From the NCBI RefSeq assembly GCF_024756275.1, contig NZ_JANUGQ010000010.1, forward strand, positions 166,212 through 230,211: DNA of 64,000 nucleotides, given 5' to 3'. The position numbers and the translations under genes are program-made. The notes beneath the pieces are model-generated. The model saw only the letters and a list, made by a program, of their open reading frames with translations, was not told the origin of the DNA and did no database searches. Shown here piece by piece: positions 34,557 through 42,235 of the stretch. The stretch comes from Streptomyces pyxinae (GTDB taxonomy: Bacteria; Actinomycetota; Actinomycetes; Streptomycetales; Streptomycetaceae). Each line of letters starts with the position of its first letter. The stretch's first letter is position 1.

Positions 34557-35450
34557 TCAGCCGGCGGTGTCCCGGATCCGCTGGCCGGCGGGGCCCACCT
34601 CGACGGAGAGGTGCTCCCAGCGTGCCGGATCAAGGCCCTCGGGCCACCCGAGAGTGGCGTAGGGGCGGGGTGCGCGCTGTTCGCGGACACGCATGAACTC
34701 CACCCTCGCCACGCAGCTCCCCGCGCCCGCGCCGTGCCCGTCACCGGTCAGGCGGATCAGCAGGTCATGCCCGAAGGGGGTGTCGAGCGGCGCCACCAGC
34801 CGGCCCCCGGGGCGCAGTTGCTCCAGCCAGGCGCCGGGGATCCGGCGGACGGAGGCGGTGGCGACGATGCGGTCGTAGGGTCCGCCGGCGGCGTGACCGT
34901 GCTCGCCGTCGGCGGTGACGACCAGCGGGGCGGGGCTGCCGGGACGCAGGGTGGCGAGGGCGTGGCGCGCCCGGTCGGCGAGGTGCCGGTCGATCTCGAC
35001 GCTGACGGTGTTCCCGGCTCCGGCGCGGGCCGCGAGCAGGGCGGTGGTGTAACCGGTCCCGGTGCCGATCTCCAGCACCCGGTCTCCGGGCCGGGGCGCC
35101 AGATGGCGCAGGAGTTCGATGACGACGCCGCTGGAGGAGATCGAGGAGGTGAAGACGCCCGAGGCGGGGGCGGTCGGCGGGGTGCGGCCGTCGTCGAGCT
35201 GGGTGATGAGCGGCGCCCCGGGGAGGTAGACCGCCCGCAGCCACTGCCGCGGCCGTGCGGTGCGGTCGAAGAGTGGGTACAGGCCGGTGTGCGGGTCGCG
35301 GGCCGGCCACCACACCCGGTCCGGTACGAAGTGCTCGCGCGGTACGGCGAGAAAGATGTCCCGCAGCCAGTCGGCGCCGGCGAACCCGCGGGGGTTGCTG
35401 TCCATCTCGCGGGCGCAGGAGCGGCGCAGTGTCTCGGCGGTCGACGGCAT
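34557..35450 (-). CDS. Protein-L-isoaspartate O-methyltransferase homologue (RiPP-type)
   Basis: A 297-residue SAM-dependent methyltransferase of the PCMT superfamily. It has the PCMT entry motif AVPREHFVPD (about 34-43), SAM motif I VLEIGTGTGYTTALLA (about 133-148) and a post-I acidic VEID. Unlike housekeeping PCMT (about 220 residues), it has an N-terminal extension and a C-terminal extension past 240 with RVREQRAPRPYATLGWPEGLDP. Such enlarged homologues are found with ribosomally made peptides, where they methylate aspartate and yield aspartimide. A tiny acidic ORF ends 8 nt upstream. No lanthipeptide synthetase or ATP-grasp ligase is near. A plain repair function remains possible. Confidence 0.8.
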   Translation of the reverse strand: MPSTAETLRRSCAREMDSNPRGFAGADWLRDIFLAVPREHFVPDRVWWPARDPHTGLYPLFDRTARPRQWLRAVYLPGAPLITQLDDGRTPPTAPASGVFTSSISSSGVVIELLRHLAPRPGDRVLEIGTGTGYTTALLAARAGAGNTVSVEIDRHLADRARHALATLRPGSPAPLVVTADGEHGHAAGGPYDRIVATASVRRIPGAWLEQLRPGGRLVAPLDTPFGHDLLIRLTGDGHGAGAGSCVARVEFMRVREQRAPRPYATLGWPEGLDPARWEHLSVEVGPAGQRIRDTAG

Positions 35451-35458
35451 GACGGCGC

Positions 35459-35584
35459 CTAGTCGTCGTCCGGGTCGGGGTCCGGGTCGGGGGCGGGCAT
35501 CGGGTTGCCCGGGTCTCCCGGGCTGGAGTACGGGCCTCCCACCTGGCCGTCGCCGGACTGCCGGTCATCGCCGCCGTGCGCCAC
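35459..35584 (-). CDS. Candidate acidic precursor peptide
   Basis: A 41-residue peptide read from GTG at 35584 to TAG. It has a Gly-rich front with Asp-Gly (SGDGQVGGP), a Pro/Gly middle (SPGDPGNP) and an Asp-Pro repeat tail ending PDPDPDPDDD. It ends 8 nt before the methyltransferase start. A GAGGGAGG motif sits too close (2 nt) to this GTG, so the start is uncertain; GTG at 35599 would add five residues. If the methyltransferase modifies an aspartate in it, Asp-Gly would be the likely aspartimide site. The peptide itself is low-complexity, so a chance frame is possible. Confidence 0.4.
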   Translation of the reverse strand: MAHGGDDRQSGDGQVGGPYSSPGDPGNPMPAPDPDPDPDDD

Positions 35585-35815
35585 CGCCGCCTCCCTCACC
35601 GGTCACCCGGTGGGCCGGTCTTCCGCCGCGCCCCGGTGCCACCGTAGCCGGCCCCGGCGCGTCCGGTGGCGAAAGGCGAATTCCCGTCAGACAGGGCCGG
35701 CGGGCATCGCATCCCGGCGCGGCGGCAGCGGCCACGGCCGCCGGGGCACCCCCGTGTCACCGTCCGGGCGCTCGGCCACGGGAGTGAGCCGTCCGGCCCG
35801 TCCGGTCCGGGGCGC

Positions 35816-36301
35816 TCAGCCGTCGTGGCCCGGGGCGGGGCAGTGGAGGATACCGGCGTCGGCCGCGTCGCCGAGGGCCTGTTCGGAGAATTCGGCGTGC
35901 GCGACGCAGCTGTAGCGCAGGGGGCGCCAGCGGGGACGGTAGTCGGGGTGGCCGGCGAAGCGCAGGGCGGTCCTCACCAGTCGGTTCCAGTCGCTGGCCA
36001 GGCCCTGGCGCAGGCGCTGCACGAGGCCCGGCTCCTCGATGTCTCCCTCGGTGAGCTCGATCTGCCAGGAGACCAGGTCGTCGGAGAGGTCGCGGCAGGC
36101 GGCGTCCACGGTCCGGGCGAGGTGCTCGGCGGCCCAGCGGGCCTCGGTGCCCTCCGGCTGGGCACGGGCGATCTCGCCCAGGCGGGCGGCGAGGAATGCC
36201 TGCAGCGGATCGACATCGGCGGTGCGCAGATCGTCGGAGAACTCCAGGATGGCCGCCGGGGCGAGGAGGTGGCCGACACCGGGGATGTCGCGGTAGGTCA
36301 T
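35816..36301 (-). CDS. Hypothetical actinobacterial protein
   Basis: A 161-residue soluble protein. ATG at 36301 is preceded by GGGAGG. It is mainly helical, with DPLQAFLAARLGEIARAQ near 30-47, and ends with FAGHPDYRPRWRPLRYSCVAHAEF. The HPDYRxxWRP block recalls DUF6221-type actinobacterial proteins, though the link is weak. No catalytic motif is visible. It is separated from the methyltransferase module by about 210 nt of GC-rich sequence. Confidence 0.6.
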   Translation of the reverse strand: MTYRDIPGVGHLLAPAAILEFSDDLRTADVDPLQAFLAARLGEIARAQPEGTEARWAAEHLARTVDAACRDLSDDLVSWQIELTEGDIEEPGLVQRLRQGLASDWNRLVRTALRFAGHPDYRPRWRPLRYSCVAHAEFSEQALGDAADAGILHCPAPGHDG

Positions 36302-37429
36302 GCGGGTGTGCCTCCCTGGTCTCCGGCGCCGGGGCCGGTCGGTCGTCGGGCCCGCTGCTGTCGCGCCGGGTGACCAGAGGTTACCCAACCCCGGCCACTC
36401 CCGGCGGTGTTGTCGGGCGCGCCGCCGTCGTGAGTGCTGTGAGTGCTGTACCGCCGCCCCGCGTTCGCCGGCCGGAACAGTCGCCTGGTCAGGGGGGACG
36501 GATTCAGCCGGCGGCGCACCGTACGGCCCGCGTCACGGTGGCCGGCCCGGGCGTCGGCTGGCAGGTCGGCGGTGAGCCCGCTGGAGCGCGGGCTGTTCAG
36601 CGCGCCGGCCAGAGCGATCCGGCCGCCGGGTGACGGCGCGGGCAGGCAGCGTCTGTCGGGATCGGCGGCAGCGGCACGCCGGAGCGCCGTGCGCCGGCCG
36701 CCACCGTGTCCCTGGGCCCCGGCCCAGCCGGCGGGGTCGGCCAGGTACGGGAAATCGCGGTCCGCTCCGGGTGGAGGGGCCGTCCGGAAGTGGAAACCGT
36801 GACGGCACACGCGCTCCTGTTCCGGAGCTGCCCGGCGGCGTCGGGAGCCTGCCGCGAGCCGGCCGCCCGTCGCCGGCCGGCAGGCCGCTGCCTCACCGCC
36901 GCGTCCCGCACACCGGCCTCGCCGCGGCGTCCCACGCGTCCCCGCGGCAGCGGCAGGGCGGCCGCCGCGCCCCATGCCCCCGCTCCCCTTCGCGTCACCT
37001 GTCGCATGCCCCGACTCCCCCCGTACCGCCGTCTGGTCCTGGAAAATGTCTAGCCCACCCGCGTTGTCCGGTGTCGGTGGACCACGGCCTTACAGACAAA
37101 GCCCGGACAACCGCGCCGCGTCCTCCGAGGTGGCGGGGGCGGCCTCCCCCGGCATCGCGGCCCCGGCCGGGCGGGCCTGCCGCGGTGGGCGGGTAGCCGC
37201 GGATCGGATTTTGGCCAGGAGGACGAGCGATCCGGGCGTTGATGAGCGACTGCGGTACGCGGGGCTCCGGTGAGCCGCACGATCAGCTCAGGGCCGCCCG
37301 TACCCGGGGCGGCCCCAGGGAGATCCGGGGGGGCGGACGCATGCCGGACGACGGGTGCCGGAGCCGGCGGGAGCCGGGCGGCCGGGGACGGCTCCGGCCT
37401 GCCGGAAAGCCGGGCGGAGCCGGGTCGTG
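36302..37429. other. 1.1-kb region without a recognisable gene
   Basis: All frames here are either low-complexity Arg/Pro/Ala reading frames or lack ribosome sites and family similarity. The stretch includes less GC-rich patches around 36790-36840 and 37020-37110. It contains an inverted repeat near 37063-37111 but no tRNA or IS features. It may be regulatory, the scar of a deleted gene, or hold a short gene I cannot see. Confidence 0.5.
37063..37111. repeat. Inverted repeat GTTGTCCGG with 31-nt loop
   Basis: GTTGTCCGG (37063-37071) and CCGGACAAC (37103-37111) form perfect 9-bp inverted arms around a 31-nt loop, flanked by similar CGCG bases. It could be a structured RNA, a terminator or a small inverted element. 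It lies in the gene-free stretch ahead of the Mrr-like nuclease gene. Confidence 0.5.
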
Positions 37430-38134
37430 GTGAGCCGGAGGCCGCCCGTACGCCGACGGCGGCGCGGGCACCGGGCACGCCGGGGCGGCCTGTCGGCCGG
37501 GGAACGGATCGGGCTGGGGCTGCTGGGGGCGGCGCTGGTGTGGAGCGCGGTGGCCGCACTGGTGCGCCGGCTGGTGGACAACCCGCCCGTCCTGGTCGCG
37601 GCGGCGGTACTGGCCGCCGGGGCGGGGGCGTTCGCCGCCTTCCGGCTGCGGGAGCGGGCCCGCTGGGAGCGGATCCGGCAGCGGGGGCTGCGCTACGCCC
37701 TGCCGCAGATCGACGCGCTGGCGCCGGCCGCGTTCGAGGAGGCGGTGCGCGAGCTGATGAGCCGGGACGGCTGCCCGCGCGCCGTACGGGTCGGCGGTGC
37801 CGGGGACAACGGCGCCGACGTCAAGGCCACCGACCCCTTCGGCCGGCTGTGGGTCATCCAGTGCAAACACCGGCGCGCCGGGTCGGCCGGCTCCCCGGTC
37901 GGCACCCCTGACCTCCAGGTCCTCAACGGCACCGGCCGCCCCGTCCACGGCGGTGATGTCGTGGTCCTGGTCACCAATGGCCGGATCACCGACAGGGCCG
38001 TCGCCTTCGCCCGCTCCCAGCGACTGCATCTGGTCGACCGGGCCCTCCTGGCCCGCTGGGCCGGCGGCTCCACCCCCCTGTGGGAACTGCTACGGGCCGT
38101 TCCGCCTCCGCGCCGCCCCACCCGGTACTCCTGA
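37430..38134 (+). CDS. Membrane-anchored Mrr-like restriction endonuclease
   Basis: A 234-residue protein from GTG at 37430 (GTG at 37427 is an alternative), with GGCGGAG upstream. A very basic N-terminus (1-20) is followed by two membrane helices (about 26-46 and 52-70). The cytosolic part has the Mrr_cat fold: FEEAVRELMSRDGCPRAVRVGG, the metal-binding aspartate in GDNGADV, and VIQCKH with the QxK half of the PD-(D/E)xK site. The family cuts DNA, often modified DNA. Being fixed to the membrane suggests that it meets entering DNA. It is followed 161 nt later by a small membrane protein. Confidence 0.82.
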   Translation: MSRRPPVRRRRRGHRARRGGLSAGERIGLGLLGAALVWSAVAALVRRLVDNPPVLVAAAVLAAGAGAFAAFRLRERARWERIRQRGLRYALPQIDALAPAAFEEAVRELMSRDGCPRAVRVGGAGDNGADVKATDPFGRLWVIQCKHRRAGSAGSPVGTPDLQVLNGTGRPVHGGDVVVLVTNGRITDRAVAFARSQRLHLVDRALLARWAGGSTPLWELLRAVPPPRRPTRYS

Positions 38135-38295
38135 ACCATCCAGGCAGTCCGGACAGCCCAGGAGCCCGCACAGCATCCGGCCGGACCGCCCGCCGCGAGG
38201 GCGTCGACCATCGGCGTCCGCCCCGCCACAGCCGCCGGCCGGCCCGCGCAGGCGGCTCGGGCCGGACCCCCCCGCCAGGAAAGGAGACCCCGCTC

Positions 38296-38514
38296 GTGGT
38301 GATGAGCATCAACATCGCCGTCCTGCTCGCCGTCGTCATCGTCATCCGGCTGCGCCGTCGCACCGAATCCCGAAGCCGGTTCGACGAGAAACTGACCGTC
38401 GTCATCGTCATCGTCTTCGGCGTCCTCATCGCCCCCACCCCTTTCGGCCGGGGCGTCGCCGAGGCCGTCGCCCAGCTCGCCTCCGGCATCTCGCAGTCCG
38501 GCACCGGCCACTGA
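38296..38514 (+). CDS. Small membrane protein
   Basis: A 72-residue protein from GTG at 38296, with AAGGAGA 8 nt before; starts at 38299 (GTG) or 38302 (ATG) are also possible. One hydrophobic helix (MSINIAVLLAVVIVI) is followed by a basic RLRRRTESRSR stretch and a second helix LTVVIVIVFGVLIAP. The C-terminus is short and polar. The function is unknown. It follows the membrane nuclease in the same direction and may work with it. Confidence 0.6.
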   Translation: MVMSINIAVLLAVVIVIRLRRRTESRSRFDEKLTVVIVIVFGVLIAPTPFGRGVAEAVAQLASGISQSGTGH

Positions 38515-39000
38515 CCCCCTCGGCCCGACCGACCATGCTGGTGGCAGACCGGTGTGAGCGCTCGCACGGCCCGCGCGGCGCGCCCGCGCGAGCGCCGGGC
38601 CAGCGCGGGCGGCACCCGGGACCCAGCGTCCGTGGCGACTCAGCGTCCGCGGCGCTGAACGGGAGATGCCGGTGAGCGGCGCCCAGGGACCGGTGCGGGT
38701 CGGACCCGCGAGTACGCGAGGGGCCCGGTGTCCCGGTGGGCCACCGGGCGGCCGCGCCGACGAACCGCCGGGCTTGTCGAGGCCCACGAGGTGGTACGAC
38801 CGGGCCTCGAACGATGTGGCCCCGGAGGCCGGCTCCCGGCCGTACCGAGGCGTGCCGCCTTCGCGGCTCAGCGTCCACCGGCACGACAGACGACGGGGGG
38901 CGCGGCGCGAGGACGGCTCCCGCCGGGCGCGGCCGGCGCCCGGGCCCGGGGCGCGGTGAGCGCGTGGGCGGCGGCGCCGTCCGCGCTGGTGGGCCCGGTG
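38515..39000. other. 486-bp gap without a visible gene
   Basis: No frame in this stretch has both a plausible ribosome site and recognisable protein character. It is GC-rich and separates the small membrane protein from the convergent reductase gene. I see no promoter or repeat of note. Confidence 0.5.
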
Positions 39001-39654
39001 TCAGCCCTGCTGCTCGCGCTGGGGCAGACCGCGGTCGGGCGCGCTCATGTCCCCGGTGACGGGTGTGCCGTCGGTGAGCCCGTACTGCAGGAACACCGTG
39101 CCCTGGGGGCTGGCGGCCGGCGGTGCGAGGAGCGTGAGGTTGGAGGGAACGGTGCCTCCGGCGAAGACCCTCTTGCCGACGCCGAGCACGATCGGGTGCA
39201 CCCAGAGGTGGAGCCGGTCGAAGAGCCGCTCGCGCAGCAGGGTCTGCACCAGGTCCAGACTGCCGACGACCTTGGTGTGCTCGTGCCGGTCCCGGATCTC
39301 GCGGACCGCCGCCGCCAGGTCGGGGCCGAGTCGGGTGGACCCGGCCCAGGACAGGTCGGGGGTGCCCCGGGAGGCCACGTACTTCGGGATGCTGTTGAAG
39401 AGTGTGGCGAAGCCGCCGTCCTCACCGTCCTCCTGGTGCGGCCAGTAGCCGGCGAAGATGTCGTAGGTACGGCGGCCGAGCAGCAGCGCGTCCGTGCCCT
39501 CGTACGCGTCCGCGATCTGCGCCTCGGTGACCTCGTTCAGCAGAGGCGCCTGCCAGCCGCCGAACGGGAACCCCTCCGGGTCCTCCTCGGGACCGCCGGG
39601 CGCCTGCCCGACGAGGTCGAGGGTGGCGAACATCTCGATGTCGATGAGGCCCAT
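39001..39654 (-). CDS. Dihydrofolate reductase/RibD-C family reductase
   Basis: A 217-residue protein of the COG0262 (RibD C-terminal/DHFR-like) family, probably an NADPH-dependent reductase of unknown substrate. It starts at ATG 39654 with GGGAG upstream. Family features are LIDIEMFATLDLVGQAPGG at the N-terminus, the ALLLGRRTYDIFAGYW block, the KVVGSLDLVQTLL strand-helix, and HLWVHPIVLGVGKRVF. No folate-specific sites can be assigned. Many genomes carry several of these. Its neighbours give no clue. Confidence 0.85.
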   Translation of the reverse strand: MGLIDIEMFATLDLVGQAPGGPEEDPEGFPFGGWQAPLLNEVTEAQIADAYEGTDALLLGRRTYDIFAGYWPHQEDGEDGGFATLFNSIPKYVASRGTPDLSWAGSTRLGPDLAAAVREIRDRHEHTKVVGSLDLVQTLLRERLFDRLHLWVHPIVLGVGKRVFAGGTVPSNLTLLAPPAASPQGTVFLQYGLTDGTPVTGDMSAPDRGLPQREQQG

Positions 39655-40107
39655 GACGTACTCCCGTGGTGGTGGCTTTCCCTGTCAGGGGGTAGACCGG
39701 CGGCCCTGGCCGGACTCATCGGCGCCGGCCCCGCGATCGTCCGCCCGCGCCGTACGGCCACTCACTGACCGGGGACGGCCCGCCGCCGAGCGGCTCCGCA
39801 GTCGGGTCGTGGGGGGGCGACGGCGCCCGGGAGTCGGTGGGCGCCCCGGACCTGCGGGCGTTCCGCCCGGCCCGGCACATCCCGCGCGGTACCCGGCGCC
39901 GGCGCCGGTCACCAGCTCGTCTGCTCCGCGCGCGGACGGAGGCGGACCGGGCCCGCGGGACGTCTTCTGCTCCTCCGGCTCCATGCCGGCGAGCGGCCCG
40001 CCGGAATCCCGCCCGTGCCGCCCGTGCCGTGGACACCACGGCCGGAGGCACCGCCGTGACCCGTGCGGCCCTCAGCAGCCCCGCGCCGCGAGAGGGAGGA
40101 CGACGGT
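39655..40107. other. Gap upstream of the small hypothetical gene
   Basis: This 453-bp stretch includes the promoter region of the reductase on the left, with an 11-bp palindrome CCCTGTCAGGG near 39685. The rest is GC-rich sequence without a recognisable gene. Confidence 0.45.
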
Positions 40108-40458
40108 GTGCCGCGGCCACTGAGTGACGACGAACCCGACCAGTGCCCGGACCCCGCGGCCGTCCCGCACTCCTGGCTCGACTCCCCCGCGGTCGAGGAG
40201 AGCCTCTCCCGCTCCGAGGTCTACGGGGCCGTTGTCACATCCCGCCATCGCACCCTGGCGCACCTGCGGCAGATCCCGGCCGACGACGTCGTCTCCCGCC
40301 ATGGGCCCGAGGTCACCCGGCGGATCCCGCTGTCCTCGACGACCAGTCGCTGGGCCCCGCCGCCGTCACGTCCGTCGTCGGTACGTCTGTCATCGGCACG
40401 TCGGTCGCCGGCGCGTCCGTCGTCGGCGTGCCGGCCCGGGCGCCGGGGCCCCGCGTGA
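40108..40458 (+). CDS. Hypothetical protein
   Basis: A 116-residue reading frame from GTG at 40108, with a good GGGAGGA ribosome site 7 nt before. The first 75 residues are ordinary protein in character (acidic LSDDEPDQCPDP, then helical AVEESLSRSEVYGAVVTSRHRTLAHLRQIPADDVV). The last 40 are low-complexity Ser/Arg/Pro; another frame downstream gives a more normal VVGTSVIGTSV segment, so the 3' end may be frameshifted. No family is recognised. It converges with pcaD. Confidence 0.42.
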   Translation: MPRPLSDDEPDQCPDPAAVPHSWLDSPAVEESLSRSEVYGAVVTSRHRTLAHLRQIPADDVVSRHGPEVTRRIPLSSTTSRWAPPPSRPSSVRLSSARRSPARPSSACRPGRRGPA

Positions 40459-40463
40459 CGTCG

Positions 40464-41294
40464 TCAGATTGGGAGTCGCCGTCCGGGCCGCGTGAGAAAG
40501 GCGGTGAGGGTGTGCTCCAGGGTGTGTGGCTCCTCCACCGCCAGGTGTCCGCACTCGATCGTCCTCAGGCCGGCCCGGGGGATCAGTTCGGTGAGTTCCC
40601 GGGCGTGTTCGAGGGGGGTGGCGCGGTCACGGGTGCCGCCGACGACCAGGGTGGGCGCGCGGACGGCGGAGAGTTCGGCGCGCGTGTCGTAGGCGGCCAG
40701 GGCGTCGCAGCAGGCGGCGTAGCCGGCTGGGTCGGCCGCCGCGAGGTCGCCCAGCAGGGCCCGGCCGAGCGGTGTCCGCGCGGTTTCCGGATCGCTGAAC
40801 CAGCGTGCCGGGCTGGTCTTCAGCAGCGGTGCCGTGCCCTCGCGGCGCACCAGCGCGGCGCGCTCCCGCCAGGGGCCCGCGCCGCCGAAGTGCGCGGAGG
40901 TGCAGACCAGGGCGAGTGCCGCCACCCGGTCGGGGTGGCGGGCGGCCAGCCGGGTGCCCACGGCGCCGCCCAGCGAGATGCCCGCGTAGCGGAAGGCGGG
41001 CCGCTGCTCCCCGTCGGCCCTGCCGGTGCCCGTGACCTGGTCGACCAGGGCCAGAACGGCGTCGGCGAGATCGTCCACGGTGGTGTCCCCGGGGGCGGCG
41101 TCCGCCGGGGCCGGGGACGGTGAGCCGCCGTGTCCGGGGAGGTCGTAGCGCAGGACCCGGAAGGTCTCGCTGAGCGCGGGAAGCTGGGCGTCCCAGATTC
41201 TTCCGGAGGTGCCCAGTGAGGGGCCGAGGACCAGCAGCGGGGCGTCCGGCCGGCCGGTGACGTCGTGGTGCGGTGTTCGGTGGCCGGGGGCCAC
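40464..41294 (-). CDS. pcaD: 3-Oxoadipate enol-lactonase
   Basis: Hydrolyses beta-ketoadipate enol-lactone to beta-ketoadipate in aromatic breakdown. The 276-residue alpha/beta hydrolase has the oxyanion-hole strand LGPSLGTSGRIWD, nucleophile Ser107 in AGISLGGAVG, an acid Asp in GGTRDRATP, and the catalytic His in CGHLAVEEP. GTG at 41294 follows AAGGAG. It is the last intact gene of the cat/pca cluster, downstream of the pcaI'/'pcaF remnant. In this pathway it would use the product of CatC. Confidence 0.9.
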   Translation of the reverse strand: MAPGHRTPHHDVTGRPDAPLLVLGPSLGTSGRIWDAQLPALSETFRVLRYDLPGHGGSPSPAPADAAPGDTTVDDLADAVLALVDQVTGTGRADGEQRPAFRYAGISLGGAVGTRLAARHPDRVAALALVCTSAHFGGAGPWRERAALVRREGTAPLLKTSPARWFSDPETARTPLGRALLGDLAAADPAGYAACCDALAAYDTRAELSAVRAPTLVVGGTRDRATPLEHARELTELIPRAGLRTIECGHLAVEEPHTLEHTLTAFLTRPGRRLPI

Positions 41295-41315
41295 GGCGAC
41301 TCCTTCGTACGGTGG

Positions 41316-41799
41316 TCAGCACTCGAGGATCAGGGCGAGCCCTGACCCACGCCGGTACAGAGGGTGGCGACGGCGGTGCCGGAGCCCCGGCGGGCGAGCT
41401 GGTGGGCGGCGGTGCCGGCGAGGCGCGCTCCGGAGGCGCCCAGGGGTGACCGAGGGCGATGGCGCCGCGCTGCGGGTCGCGGATCGCGGGGTCGAACTCG
41501 GGCCACTCCGCGACGCGGCCGAAAACCTGGGCGGCGAAGGGCGCGTTCAGCTCCGGCGCGTCCCCCGATGTACGAGCCGGTCAACCGGGCGACACGGCCG
41601 GCGGCCGGCAGCGCCGCCAGGCCGGAGTCCAGCGCACCGCCGTTGTCCGAGACCACCGGCAGCCCACCGGGCCCCGCTCGTACAGCGCCTGGCTCAGCGC
41701 GTCGGGTGCGCCGCTGAGCCCGAAGCCACCCACCGCCGGCGACGCCCCGTCCGGTATGCCGGCCGTCGCCCGGGCGGCCGGGGCGGCCGCCTCGCCCAT
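41316..41799 (-). pseudogene. pcaI'-'pcaF fusion remnant
   Basis: From ATG at 41799 (overlapping the catC stop as TGATG) the strand encodes the start of a 3-oxoacid CoA-transferase alpha subunit, with GIPDGASPAVGGFGLSGAPD. After a frameshift near 41665 it continues with VVSDNGGALDSGL..LTGSYIGG. It then jumps into the C-terminal part of 3-oxoadipyl-CoA thiolase: ELNAPFAAQVF, GAIALGHP, then, shifted near 41450, LGASGARL..ATLCTGVGQG, and after one more shift LALILE and a stop at 41316. The end of pcaI, all of pcaJ and the start of pcaF are missing. The remnant cannot make active CoA transferase or thiolase. Confidence 0.85.
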
Positions 41800-42101
41800 C
41801 AGACCGCCCCGCCGGCGGCGAGATCGGACGGGTGCTGGACGAGCGGGGTGATCTCGATGGTCAGATACGGGAACAGGGGCAGGTTCCACAGGACGCGGTG
41901 CAGTGCCTCGTTGTCCTCGACGTCGAAGACACTGAGGTTGGCGTACTGCCCCGCGCACCGCCAGATGTGCGGCCACCGGCCCGACTTCTGCAGTTCCTGG
42001 CAGTACGCCTTCTCGCGGGCCACCAGGTCCTCGCGGACCCCGGGGTCGAGATCACGCGGCAGGTCGACTCCCATGCGTACGGCGAAGAGCATGGCGGTCA
42101 C
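41799..42101 (-). CDS. catC: Muconolactone delta-isomerase
   Basis: Isomerises muconolactone to beta-ketoadipate enol-lactone. The 100-residue protein matches the short CatC family: MLFAVRMGVDLPRDLD at the start, EKAYCQELQKSGRWPHIWRCAGQYANLSVFDVED, and the ending LPLFPYLTIEITPLVQHPSD. GTG at 42101 overlaps the stop of a 30-residue ORF (GTGA); ATG at 42092 is the alternative start and matches the family N-terminus better. Its stop overlaps the pcaI remnant. It works between CatB and PcaD. Confidence 0.95.
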   Translation of the reverse strand: MTAMLFAVRMGVDLPRDLDPGVREDLVAREKAYCQELQKSGRWPHIWRCAGQYANLSVFDVEDNEALHRVLWNLPLFPYLTIEITPLVQHPSDLAAGGAV

Positions 42102-42190
42102 GCCTCGCCGGGGACGGAGTCACCGGTGCCCTCGTCGCCGGCGGTGGTGCGCCGGGCAGGGGTGCCGGTGGTGCCTGTGGTGTCGCTCAT
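42098..42190 (-). CDS. 30-aa ORF between catB and catC
   Basis: ATG at 42190 with a strong AAGGAG site opens a 30-residue ORF, Thr/Gly-rich at the start (SDTTGTTGTPARRTTAGDE). Its stop overlaps a GTG start of catC (GTGA). It may be a translational coupler that sets catC expression, or the stub left by deletion of a gene such as catA, which is absent here. No family is recognised. Confidence 0.45.
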   Translation of the reverse strand: MSDTTGTTGTPARRTTAGDEGTGDSVPGEA

Positions 42191-42235
42191 GATCGTGTCG
42201 CTCTCCTTCGGAGGGGATCGGGGGATGGGAGGGAT

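Noticed and set aside
36597..37007. Possible genes in the 36.3-37.4 kb gap
   Set aside because: Frames on both strands are dominated by Arg/Pro/Ala, have no good ribosome site and match no family that I recognise.
40143..41123. A plus-strand 326-codon frame over pcaD
   Set aside because: Its main part is antisense to pcaD; only the small region at 40330-40460 looks protein-like and may belong to the frameshifted end of the 40108 gene.
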